Shown piece after piece: positions 55,561 to 64,000 of a stretch of DNA of 64,000 bases. Within the stretch, counting starts at the first letter, position 1. Each line of letters opens with the position of its first letter. The stretch comes from Nageia nagi (lineage: Eukaryota; Pinophyta). Below the pieces are notes generated by a model. It did no database searches. It was given only the letters and a program-made list of their open reading frames with translations, and was not told the origin of the DNA. The translations under genes and the position numbers were made by a program. The stretch is from positions 26,722,001-26,786,000 of the forward strand of contig JBITNC010000002.1 of the NCBI GenBank assembly GCA_050084985.1, read 5' to 3'.

Positions 55561-56599
55561 AAATAAAAGGAATTTATTGCTCCATATAAATAAACTTGCT
55601 AATAGGTTCACCAAGGTTTAAAGGAATGATCATAAAGACAAAGGAAGTCTAGAGAATTCTATCCATAGGGCACCTTAAGGGAGATATTATTAGAAATAAC
55701 GAAGTTATGATGCCACCATTGGAAAATGAGGAGGGTACTTCGAACATACCATGGACCTTTGTCAAGTATAACTACCGTATGCTTTGGGTTTAAGAAACTT
55801 AAGTGGAAAAATAATGAGGTTTTGGATGCCTTCAACTTTGATGCCTTGAGGATACTAGGTTGTTTGAATCTAATTGCAAATGAGAGTATCATCCAAGATC
55901 TGACCAAGGAAAAAACCAATAAAGTATGTTCTTCCAACCACTTACATGTATTATCAAATCATTCATAAATAAAATTTAATCTTAGGGTATAAGTAATTAT
56001 CTTGTGGAAGACATTCAATACAAACTTTCGAGGATGCTTTTCTAGGGCCATGGTTCTGACCAACAATACTTCAACATAATTTGAAGTTACTACTAGAAGA
56101 AAAGCTATTGTGAACAAGAAGCAAATCTACCAAAGGTGAAGTTTTAATGTAAGGGAGAATAGTAAATGCACTACGATAATACATTCTACAAAAATCTTGA
56201 ACGTTGATAGAAAAAAATTTGATAAATGTAATGATGGCAAGAGAAATCTATGAAACACTAGATGACAATGAAACCTTTCAAAGTTTTAAAGAAGAAGAAA
56301 AACTCATTTCACAAGTTTAAATGTTTGTAGTCAAATAAATACAATATTATAAATAAGCAATAATCGATGTATGATAACAAAACAAGAAATAAACAAATGA
56401 TCATTTTGAATATAATATAACAAAAGTATAAATTAAATAAATTTCTTTTATATAAAACTAAACTAATATAATTTAAATTCTTATTTGAGTATTTTATTTT
56501 ATTTTCTATAAAACAAACTTAGTTAAATCAATATAATAATTTAATTTAAATACATATAATGATAAACATGAAACAAAGTAGGCAATAAACTCATAGGTA
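55561..56599. other. Unassigned AT-rich sequence
   Basis: No domain recognised. A frame at 55726-55968 on + gives a product without family resemblance. Confidence 0.35.
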
Positions 56600-57700
56600 G
56601 ACAACACCTTTTTTTAAAGCATGTGTGGCTTAAGCTGCCTCCAGTCTTTCGATTGGATTGTCCTGCTTGCTATTTTAATCTAGGACTTAGTACTTAATGT
56701 TGAAAATGGCCTTTGATTGAAAGAAAGAATATGCATTCCACCATAGCTTCCATATACCCACATCCAAATCAATAGGGAAGCTGACCTCCAAATTCCAATC
56801 ATGCCTATGCTTTGCTTAATCTTCACTTTTCCATGTCATAATATAATTTATGCCCATCCATGTTGTTGTACCCAAACATTACTAATGACACCAAAACTCA
56901 AACAAAACAAAATCCATGAATTCCCATCACCATGTATTGCAGAATGGAACTGCCAGACTGCCACAGCCAGCACTTCCCTCCATGCAATAAGTCATCTCAT
57001 GGCAGTAGTACTCTATGCACACACCGTACACGTACACCCATTTGCATGACTTGCCTCAAAATGTGTGCAAACTGTCAAGGGACTCTCAGAAATGCGGCAC
57101 TAGTACACTGTAACAATTCTAGCACTGACTTAGTACTTTGGTGCACCAGAAGTCATGGATTCCTTGCCTTTAAGAAAGGAATAGGAGTCTGACATATTGC
57201 ATCGTAATGGGTGCCTCAGAAAAGGCAGGCATGTGTTTGGTGTTATTTGGTCAGTTGATCTGATATGTCTTGTCTGCTGTCTTTTAACTTGTTCCTGTCT
57301 CAAGTCAGAGGCACCAGAAGTGTAAGTGGTTTGTGTGTGTAACTGTTTGAAGGTGCAGTGGGAGGGTGAGGGTGAGGCTTCACACCTCCCCATGGTGAAA
57401 AACAGATGGGTTTGGCTGTATGATTTGCTAAATTTGGAGAGTTTTGGCTTTGGTGGGTGTTCAGATAAATGGTTGACTGCCTGGGTTGCGTAGGTAGGTA
57501 GGAAGTTGGAGAGAAAGATTGAATTTAGTATAGAATTTGATTTTGCTTGCAAGGATTTTGTTTTGTTGAGCAGGTGAGCTCTTCATTCACCAAGTGTGAG
57601 CTATGAAAATTGGAATGGGAACTTGGGAACTCTTAGATGGTGCAACGCCATAGAGAGCTCTTTCAAATTGGGTAAGAGTTGAGGTCATGGTGCTGATATT
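56600..57700. other. Less AT-rich, apparently low-copy segment; possible host promoter/5' exon
   Basis: Base composition is visibly more balanced than in the flanks. The segment has no resemblance to the transposons here. It holds 'cacaccgtacacgtacaccc' at 57019, a CT/GA-rich stretch at 57355-57380, and two splice-donor-like sites on +, GAGCAG|GTGAGC (about 57570) and TTGG|GTAAGAG (about 57670). No protein is recognised: overlapping frames of 82-86 codons on + and 140 codons on the minus strand (57130-57552) have no family resemblance. A 5' non-coding exon of a gene to the right is one possibility; it is only a suggestion. Confidence 0.3.
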
Positions 57701-57708
57701 TCTATTCA

Positions 57709-57877
57709 ATTTTATTTGAAATGGTTTTTTTTTTTCAATATTTATGGGTGAAAGATTTGTGAAATCTAAATTGAATTACTTTAATTTTTTTTTTTTTATT
57801 AAATTTTATTTGAAATGGTTTTTTTTTTTCAATATTTATGGGTGAAAGATTTGTAAAATTTAAATTGAATTACTTTA
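57709..57877 (+). repeat. 94-bp tandem duplication
   Basis: 57709-57783 is repeated at 57803-57877 with only about three differences, including the poly(T) run and 'caatatttatgggtgaaaga'. High identity in a decayed region indicates a recent event. Confidence 0.9.
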
Positions 57878-58565
57878 AAATTATATAAAAGAAGTACATT
57901 TGATTGTTTTACATATACTGTTAGTATAAGATAGAAGATTTGATCATAGGATGTTGGTATTTTACATTTTTGGTATTATCATGATGGTGTTGTGTACACT
58001 ACTAATATGGATCATCATATAGTATGTTTTGATATCTTTAATGAACATAAGTATCTAATTTCATAGGAGCTTAGTAAAGATTATATATGAAACAAATTTG
58101 AAGCTATAAATATTTTTTCGTTAAGCTCAACAAAACCAAATAACCTAATTACAAATCTATCTTTTCAAAATAAATAATTTATTAAAAGATAAACTTCTTT
58201 GAATTATCATAACATTACAAGTAAAATTAGCATAATTAATTATAAAGTTTTGTTACAAATAAGTTTCATAATTTATATCATTTCATTTATCTTCAATCTA
58301 TTTAGTATTGTCAACTCCCATCATTACCTTCCATTTAATATTATATTGTGCAAAAATTGGTTAGATAATAAAACCATATTAATTAACACAATATACTATA
58401 AATGATGATTAACAATGGAAAATTAAACTATAAATAATAGAGTAGTAAAGTAGTATGCATACTTAGAAAATTGTAATAGGTTTGAAGGAATACTATAGTA
58501 TTATAATACACTTAGAAGAATGTTGTGGCAATCTATATAATAATCTAGAAATATTGTGATTATTC
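57878..58565. other. Unassigned AT-rich sequence
   Basis: No domain or repeat recognised. Confidence 0.35.
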
Positions 58566-59017
58566 TTTGATATTGCTCTATTACCTTCACAAACTTGGGT
58601 TTGAGCTTCTTTGGACCTTAATATGTATTTTAACATATGTAACTTGTAAAATAGCAAGTAGAAACTCAATGTTGACCTTTGAAAAATAGAGATTTATTTT
58701 GACGTATAAAGTCTCCTCACAAATAGTAAGGACCCACCAAGAAAGAAACCAAAATTCAATGTCTTTTTGACATTAACAAAGTTTATATCCATTCATAAAA
58801 GGCATTGAATTTCATTTTTTTGCTAGGTGGGTCCTTACTATTAGTGAGGAGATTTCATCCATTGAAATAGGTCTTTGATATTATTCTATTGCCTTCACAA
58901 ACTTAGATTTGAGCTTCTCTAGATCTTAATATATCTTCTATCATATGCAACTTGCAAAATAACAGTAGAAAGTCAAGGATGATCTTTGTGGAATAGAGAC
59001 CTATTTTGATGGATGAA
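58566..59017 (+). repeat. Direct repeat pair flanking a fold-back MITE
   Basis: 58566-58712 and 58875-59017 match in order ('ctttgatattgctctattac' against 'ctttgatattattctattgc', then 'ccttcacaaactt', 'tttgagcttct' and 'tattttga'). The fold-back element at 58692-58870 lies between and overlaps the end of the first copy. Confidence 0.75.
58692..58870. mobile_element. MITE-like element with about 68-bp terminal inverted repeats
   Basis: The left arm 58692-58760 and the right arm 58803-58870 are inverse complements, best in the block CTCCTCAC..ATAGTAAGGACCCACC, around a 42-nt centre. A partial second copy of the arm occurs at 59915-59972, so the sequence is dispersed. No coding capacity. Target duplications cannot be decided because the arms run into the flanking direct repeat. 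Confidence 0.75.
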
Positions 59018-59914
59018 GCATAAGGGATCACTTAATAGAAAGCCTTCATAACACTTGCATCCATGAGCTTCTTAAAACAAAACCTTTTTTAAAAAAATTA
59101 CTACCTTCTATTTTAATTTATTATTTACCCCTCATGTTAGACTCCTATATAATAAGTAATAACCCTTTTTTAAAACATACCATTTTATTGAAAAAAATTA
59201 AATCAATTTTTAATACTCGTTAGTACTTTTATCCCTTGATATCATCACCTAGAATTATAACAGTCTAAAACTTTGCCAATCAAAACCCTTGTCTAGTGTT
59301 ATTTAAAGTCACATGAAATGATGACTCCTAACATGGAGTGAAAAGTATTTATTTGAAAATGTATGTGCAAAATAAGATCACTTGAAAGTGAAAAAAAAAT
59401 GATTACGTTGGAAATTGCTTGACATACGCACACGATAAGATAATTAGAAATTTGTTAGACCCACGTGCGAAGGGAAGTAGAGCGAAGGAGAGGTGAGGGA
59501 GTGGTGACAGGTTTTTGACATCACACATGGTATATGGTTAATTATGGTTGATGTATAGCATTTTCCTAAATATATAGCTAATAGCTTGAAAGTAATACTT
59601 TTGACCCATTTAAATAGATAATTTCATAGTCAATTTGATAATAAATGGATAATCTTCAAACTTGGCCTATTAATGTTGATTGGGACAACTTGAAGGGTGT
59701 GAAATTAGAAAAAGACTTTAAATAAGATACATATGATATAGAAATATTGATCATTTATGCTGGTAAAATATATTGCATGCATTTGAAACACCCCTACCCC
59801 CCTCCTCCAATAAAATACTTATCGATATATCAATAATTCAACTTTATATTAAAAATACCCCTTGCCAAGACTCACGTGCTATTTACCATTTCCTAGCAGT
59901 GACTCCCCCCTGTG
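59018..59914. other. Unassigned sequence
   Basis: No domain recognised. A short block around 59455-59500 ('acccacgtgcgaagggaagt') is less AT-rich and includes a G-box-like CACGTG. Confidence 0.35.
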
Positions 59915-59972
59915 GGATGAAGTATCCTCACTAATAGTAAGGACCCACCAAGAAAAAAACAAAAGTCAATGC
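59915..59972 (+). repeat. Partial second copy of the MITE arm
   Basis: It matches 58700-58758 in the order 'gatgaagt', 'cctcactaatagtaagg', 'acccaccaagaaa' and 'caatg', then runs into the (TA)n tract. Only one arm is present. Confidence 0.8.
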
Positions 59973-59973
59973 C

Positions 59974-59974
59974 T

Positions 59975-60061
<87 letters not shown>
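59974..60061. repeat. (TA)n microsatellite
   Basis: About 44 TA dinucleotides with one TACA interruption near 59989. Confidence 0.97.
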
Positions 60062-60065
<4 letters not shown>

Positions 60066-60951
60066 AATGTTAAATCATAAGATTATGTTATTATTAATCA
60101 AATTGTAGATGCCAAGTGTCAAAAATCCTTAAATAAAGTATCAAGTATCCATATATAAATTTATTATTACTTAAATAAATATGTTAATTTACGTTACAAA
60201 AGATAAAAATAGATCAAAAAATAATTAAATGATTTGACATGTAATAAGAGATAAGTTTTGAATATTTTTACTTTTAGAGCAACAAGAAAACAACCATGAT
60301 CTATAGGTCGTTAAGGAGTATTATGGCATTCCAAAGTTAATGATTTGAAGAGAGTAAGGATACTCATTCAAACTTAAGAAGTGATTTCAATTTAGATGAC
60401 ATCATCAATAGAAGTATTAAAGATGTAAAAGGGATGAAGTGTTTAAAAGGATAGTTAAAAGAGTGGTGTTATTGTTTTAAGCATCTACAATATGCCTCTC
60501 TTTGAATATATGTGAGAAGTGAAACAATTACATATATCTCATGAACTTACAGGAGAAGAAAAAGAGATAAGGTTGGGACCAAGAAGGTATTGATGGATCA
60601 AGTATGTGTTGGTCACCCACAAGATAAGAAGAGCAAAAAATTAGGTTTTTTCAATCTTGAAAAGTAAGAAGAATGAAATAAAATACAACCAATATGTTTT
60701 GAAAGTTAAGAGGTTGGATATCTAAATTTGTGATGTTTTAATATAAATAGAATGCTATAGAAATTTTTAATTTATTTGAAATAATCAAGTTTATTAATTT
60801 CAAAGCATATTAGATATCTTAAAAGTATTTAAAAAGAATTGAGCACACTATCCATAATACCAATGAGATATAATGCATTAGATAACTATTATGCATCAAG
60901 ATTTCATTACGTTTTATTTTAAAACTATTTCATCAAATGTGTTTATATTTA
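60062..60951. other. Unassigned AT-rich sequence
   Basis: No domain recognised. It is the sequence flanking copia element B. Confidence 0.35.
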
Positions 60952-61470
60952 TGTTTAGGGAAATCACTATGGTGAAGGATTTGAACTAGATCTAAACAAA
61001 TCCTCTAGGACCTTAGACTAGGAAACTCAAGATAACACATCTATAATTCTTAGAACATCATTCACACAATATGACACCAATATAATGTGGTTCCTCCCTC
61101 CTTGGGAGTACATCCACAACTAGCTCTCTTATTCTCAAATCTATGTCTCTCTTACAACTATTCTCTAGCTCTCTCCTACACAACCAAGTAGAGTAATCTT
61201 ACTCAAAACTTAGATATCTTTACATGAGGAGAGGCCCTCTATTTATAGGTTGAGAGCACATCCCTAACCTTGCTTTAACCCAAGGGTAAGGTTAGGGTTA
61301 CATTAAATGTACCACCAAACTTCAACCTACCAACTAACTCCTTTGGTAAAGTCAAAGTCTACATATTAAAGAATTCTATTAATCACTTAAGGTATCTACA
61401 TACCTTTAAGTGATTAATTGAATTTACAAGGAGTCTAGATATTCACAATATTTCATTACAAATTCTAACA
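60952..61470 (-). repeat. 3' LTR of copia element B
   Basis: 519 bp. On the minus strand it runs TGTTAGAATTTG to CCCTAAACA. TATAAATA (plus coordinates 61240-61247) is the likely core promoter, followed by a GA/CT-rich transcribed leader. It shares 'gtggatgtactcc' and 'ggaggaaccac' with element A's LTR. The outer end is set by the TG/CA rule; the target duplication cannot be checked within the window. Confidence 0.8.
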
Positions 61471-61482
61471 CTCCCCCTTAAT
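61471..61482 (-). other. Polypurine tract (element B)
   Basis: ATTAAGGGGGAG on the minus strand, adjacent to the LTR and identical to element A. Confidence 0.9.
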
Positions 61483-61530
61483 GCAATATTGGGATAGAGC
61501 GTAGAAGAGAGAAGAGAGAGAGTAAGAGAG

Positions 61531-61568
61531 AGTTCTCCTCCATAGAGATACAAGTGGAGATGAGAACT
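61531..61568 (-). repeat. Conserved stem-loop before the polypurine tract (element B)
   Basis: On the minus strand AGTTCTCATCTCC and GGAGGAGAACT flank a 14-nt loop; the stem has a 2-nt bulge. Arms are identical to those of element A at 54948-54985 and loop length is the same, although loop bases differ. The distance to the polypurine tract is about 50 bp in both. Confidence 0.75.
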
Positions 61569-61957
61569 TTTACATATTTTGAGAATCTTTTTGAGAACTA
61601 GTATGAGACTCACTATATTACCATTTGATAAAAATGGTTTACAATACAATCATTAACCACAACTGGTTTCACTGTACATAGTAGTCGATCAACTTTAAGC
61701 TGACATGTGAGTCTCCATGAGCTTGCTTTCACAAGGTGAGTAACCTGCATTTCTAAAGAAGATCCTGCATGCTACAAGCAACTCATGAACAAAATCAGTT
61801 AGATGCATCATATATTCAAATAAGAGAATCAAATAATGCCATCTTATAAATAACTGATCAATGGTGCACTATAAGCCATCACAGAGATGCCAAGCCATTA
61901 CTCATAGTCACCTGTTGTATATAGACATGTGTTGATTTTAAAAATAGAGCATAAAAT

Positions 61958-62366
61958 TGTACAACGAGTTTCTCACGCAGAGCAAACTCACCACGGAGGT
62001 ATAGAATGTACAACAAGTTCGTCACGCAGAGCGAACTTACCACGGAGGTATATTAAATTATATGCTCAAAAAATTATACAACGAGTTTCTCACGCAGAGC
62101 AAACTCACCACGGAGGTATAGAGCATAAAAATTGTACAACGAGTTTCTCACGCAGAGCAAACTCACCACGGAGGTATAGAATGTACAACAAGTTCGTCAC
62201 GCAGAGTGAACTTACCACGAAGGTATATTAATTATATGCTCAAAATTTGTACAACAAGTTTCTCACGCAGAGCAAACTTACCACTGAGGTATAAAATAAT
62301 CAACACTCTATAACAACAATTGTACAACAAGTTTGTCACGCAGAGCAAACTTACCACGGAGGTCTA
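61958..62366 (-). repeat. Seven-unit hairpin tandem repeat (element B)
   Basis: 46-bp units start (plus strand) at 61958, 62007, 62075, 62133, 62182, 62248 and 62321. Each has a 6-bp stem around a 12-nt loop. Stem pairs are GAGTTT/AAACTC (units 1, 3, 4), AAGTTC/GAACTT (2, 5) and AAGTTT/AAACTT (6, 7), so pairing is kept by compensating changes at two stem positions. A flanking 'accacggaggtata' is shared by most units. Units 1-3 and 4-6 form a higher-order repeat of about 175 bp. The array lies between the pol stop and the LTR. Confidence 0.92.
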
Positions 62367-62422
62367 GAATGTACAATCAAAAAAGGCCTCTTAGAGGTGA
62401 AGTTGTCATCACTAACAAAAGT

Positions 62423-63976
62423 TTAAACTTCACTCCCCCTTGAGGGCAACTTCACCAACCCTAGAGAATCCCTAAGCTTGCAGAACTGAGCTTCAGGAAG
62501 GGGCTTGGTGAACAAATCAGCGGAGTTGTCAGTAGATGGACAATACTGCAAGTGTATGATGTCATCTAGAACCTTCTCCCTGATAAAATGAGCTTGGATT
62601 TCTACATGTTTGGTTCGTTGATGGAACACAGGATTCTTAGCCAAAGAGATAGCCGATTGATTATCTGATGAAATAAGAGATGGGCCATTTTGTGTATACC
62701 TAATTTCGTTCAGAAGATGTCTTAGCCAAATAGCTTCTTGGGCGGCAACAGACATGGCTCGATATTCGGCTTCGGTGGTAGAAAGAGTCACAGTAGGTTG
62801 CTTCTTGGAAGCCCAAGAGATAGCATCTGAACCAATGCTAAACACATATGCAGAGGTTGATTTTCTATCATCTCTATCTCCCCCATAATCAGAATCTGAT
62901 AACCCTGAGAGAACAATCGAGGGCACTTTGGAATACTTAAGAGCAAGATCCTTTGTCCCTGCGACATACCTCAAGATTTGCTTAACAGCATTGAGGTGTT
63001 CAACATATGGTTTTTGCATGAATCGTGCCATCAGATTCACTGCAAAGGCAATATCAGGACGAGAGATAGTCAGATACAGAAGACTACCAATCAATTGCCT
63101 ATAAGCTGTAGCATCAGCCAACTGAGAATCTGAGCTCAGTGATACAACGATTCCAAGAGAAACAGGTATTGCAGCATATTTACACTCTTCCATTCCAAAC
63201 TTTTGCAAGATGTCTGATATATACTTAGATTGACTAAGATAAGTACAATCTTTGTGTTGGTATACTTGCATCCCAAGATAGTAATGCAATAGACCTAGAT
63301 CAGTCATTTCAAATGTTGCCTTGAGTTTGGAGATGCACGCTTGGATGATTTCAATATTATTGCCTGTGATGAGAAGATCATCCACATAAAGGAGTATTAT
63401 GACCACGTCTTGTCCTTGATTGAGTACATAGAGATCTGAATCTGAGAAGCACTTGGAAAAACCAATATCTGCAAAGAATCCTGAAATTTTCTTGTACCAT
63501 GCTCTAGGTGCTTGCTTAAGTCCATACAAAGACTTCTTTAGTTTGCACACAAGAGTCTCTTTTCCTTCTGGAATAAATCCTTCTGGTTGATTCATGTAGA
63601 TTTCAACATCTAAGTCACCATTGAGAAATGCACTTTTGACATCAAGTTGAAAAGCTTTCCATCCTTGAGCTGCAGAAAGAGCAAGAATTATTCGGACAGT
63701 AGGCATCTTGGCTACAGGAGCAAAGGTTTCCTCATAATCAATACCATATTTCTGAGCGAATCCTTTGGCTACTAACCTTGCCTTGTATTTTTCAATGTTT
63801 CCATCAGAATTGTACTTGACCTTGTATATCCATTTATTGACAATCACATTTTTCTCATTGGGATAAGGAACCAAATCCCAAGTTTCATTTTTCATGAGAG
63901 CCTCATACTCAACTTTCATAGCTTCCATCCAACACTCTTGCTTGGAAGCTTCTTTGAAGGTTGATGGCTCATGCAT
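62423..63976 (-). CDS. Copia reverse transcriptase and RNase H, open, 5'-partial
   Basis: 517 codons without a stop; the frame is also open upstream of the Met at 63976 to the window edge, so the Met is not the true start. Domains in order: RT from EPSTFKEASKQECWMEAMK, YKARLVAKGFAQKYGIDYEE, DVKSAFLNGDLDVEIYMNQP, LVCKLKKSLYGLKQAPRAWY, the catalytic LLYVDDLLITGNN, and TDLGLLHYYLGMQV; then RNase H with SDSDYGGDRDDRKSTSAYVF (Asp), STTEAEYRAMS (Glu), SSDNQSAISLAKNPVFHQRT (Asp) and CPSTDNSADLFTKPL (Asp). All catalytic acids are present. It makes cDNA from element RNA inside virus-like particles. Integrity of the rest of the element cannot be judged here. Confidence 0.95.
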   Translation of the reverse strand: MHEPSTFKEASKQECWMEAMKVEYEALMKNETWDLVPYPNEKNVIVNKWIYKVKYNSDGNIEKYKARLVAKGFAQKYGIDYEETFAPVAKMPTVRIILALSAAQGWKAFQLDVKSAFLNGDLDVEIYMNQPEGFIPEGKETLVCKLKKSLYGLKQAPRAWYKKISGFFADIGFSKCFSDSDLYVLNQGQDVVIILLYVDDLLITGNNIEIIQACISKLKATFEMTDLGLLHYYLGMQVYQHKDCTYLSQSKYISDILQKFGMEECKYAAIPVSLGIVVSLSSDSQLADATAYRQLIGSLLYLTISRPDIAFAVNLMARFMQKPYVEHLNAVKQILRYVAGTKDLALKYSKVPSIVLSGLSDSDYGGDRDDRKSTSAYVFSIGSDAISWASKKQPTVTLSTTEAEYRAMSVAAQEAIWLRHLLNEIRYTQNGPSLISSDNQSAISLAKNPVFHQRTKHVEIQAHFIREKVLDDIIHLQYCPSTDNSADLFTKPLPEAQFCKLRDSLGLVKLPSRGSEV

Positions 63977-64000
63977 ATTATCAATTTTGGCAAATAAGGA

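Larger units (their letters stand above)
60952..64000 (-). mobile_element. Ty1/copia element B, younger copy, cut by the window edge
   Basis: On the minus strand, from the edge: reverse transcriptase/RNase H with an uninterrupted frame, a 3' non-coding region with seven hairpin repeats, a conserved stem-loop, a polypurine tract and a 3' LTR. It belongs to the same family as element A. It is the only long open reading frame in the window, so it is the youngest recognisable insertion. Gag, protease, integrase and the 5' LTR must lie to the right. Confidence 0.92.

Noticed and set aside
55659-55968. Overlapping open frames on both strands
   Set aside because: Neither product resembles a known family and both are short; likely chance in a moderately balanced stretch.
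57130-57552. 140-codon open frame on the minus strand
   Set aside because: No family resemblance, low-complexity composition (Ser, Thr, His, Pro) and no homologous copy; kept only as part of the less AT-rich segment.
59862-60080. 72-codon open frame rich in Ile-Tyr
   Set aside because: It is the translation of the (TA)n microsatellite.
61929-62231. 100-codon frame on + with repeated SHAEQT(H/N) pattern; also the possibility of a CRISPR array
   Set aside because: It is the plus-strand shadow of the hairpin repeats in a minus-strand copia. The spacing is irregular, spacers are part of the repeat, and the context is a plant retrotransposon.
1-64000. tRNA or rRNA genes
   Set aside because: No cloverleaf-forming A/B-box pattern or rRNA core sequence was found by eye; the tRNA-like motifs seen are retrotransposon primer-binding sites.

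Overview
This window looks like intergenic DNA from a large plant nuclear genome. It is AT-rich and holds no intact host gene. Almost everything I recognise is a decayed LTR retrotransposon: Ty3/gypsy chromovirus and Tat types, Ty1/copia, and non-autonomous derivatives. Old elements with several stops per domain, deep nesting and much unassignable sequence suggest a seed plant with a slow-turnover genome. A gymnosperm is my best guess, but the sequence does not prove it.

Positions 1-25105 are a three-level nest. The outermost layer is a chromovirus with a long LTR; its integrase is cut at 1241 and resumes at 22954. Inside it is a minus-strand element (1242-22953, 715-717 bp LTRs, 5-bp target duplication). 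That element has a gag but no visible pol, and it carries a plant-mobile-domain (PMD) gene in the opposite orientation. Inside that lies a 13.5-kb Tat-lineage element (4234 to about 17779) with 2-kb LTRs, a 78-bp tandem repeat in each LTR, gag, protease, a second RNase H placed before the reverse transcriptase, integrase, and a long extra ORF with a coiled coil.

Positions 25106-37553 are mostly unassignable. They contain a broken unknown ORF (29834-30960), an LTR-like segment followed by a tRNA-iMet-type primer site (31017-31487), a gag/protease-only copia element on the minus strand with perfect target duplications (31519-34985), a DUF4283-like fragment and a long inverted repeat (36709-36931). 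A nearly full-length but broken chromovirus with a chromodomain fills 37554-43540.

Positions 43541-51900 hold old repeats, a gag fragment with a 22-residue tandem repeat, an LTR whose ends have long inverted complementarity, and a DUF4283 plus zinc-knuckle fragment. Two members of one copia family follow: a 5'-truncated decayed copy on + (about 51900-55560) and a younger one on the minus strand (60952 to the right edge) with an uninterrupted reverse transcriptase/RNase H reading frame. Between them lie a less AT-rich, apparently low-copy stretch (56600-57700) that could be the start of a host gene, a fold-back MITE, and simple repeats.

The feature I find most interesting is in these two copia copies. 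Downstream of the pol stop they carry tandem hairpins whose stems change by compensating substitutions, plus a second stem-loop with identical arms just before the polypurine tract. This suggests a selected RNA (or DNA) structure in the 3' region of the family.
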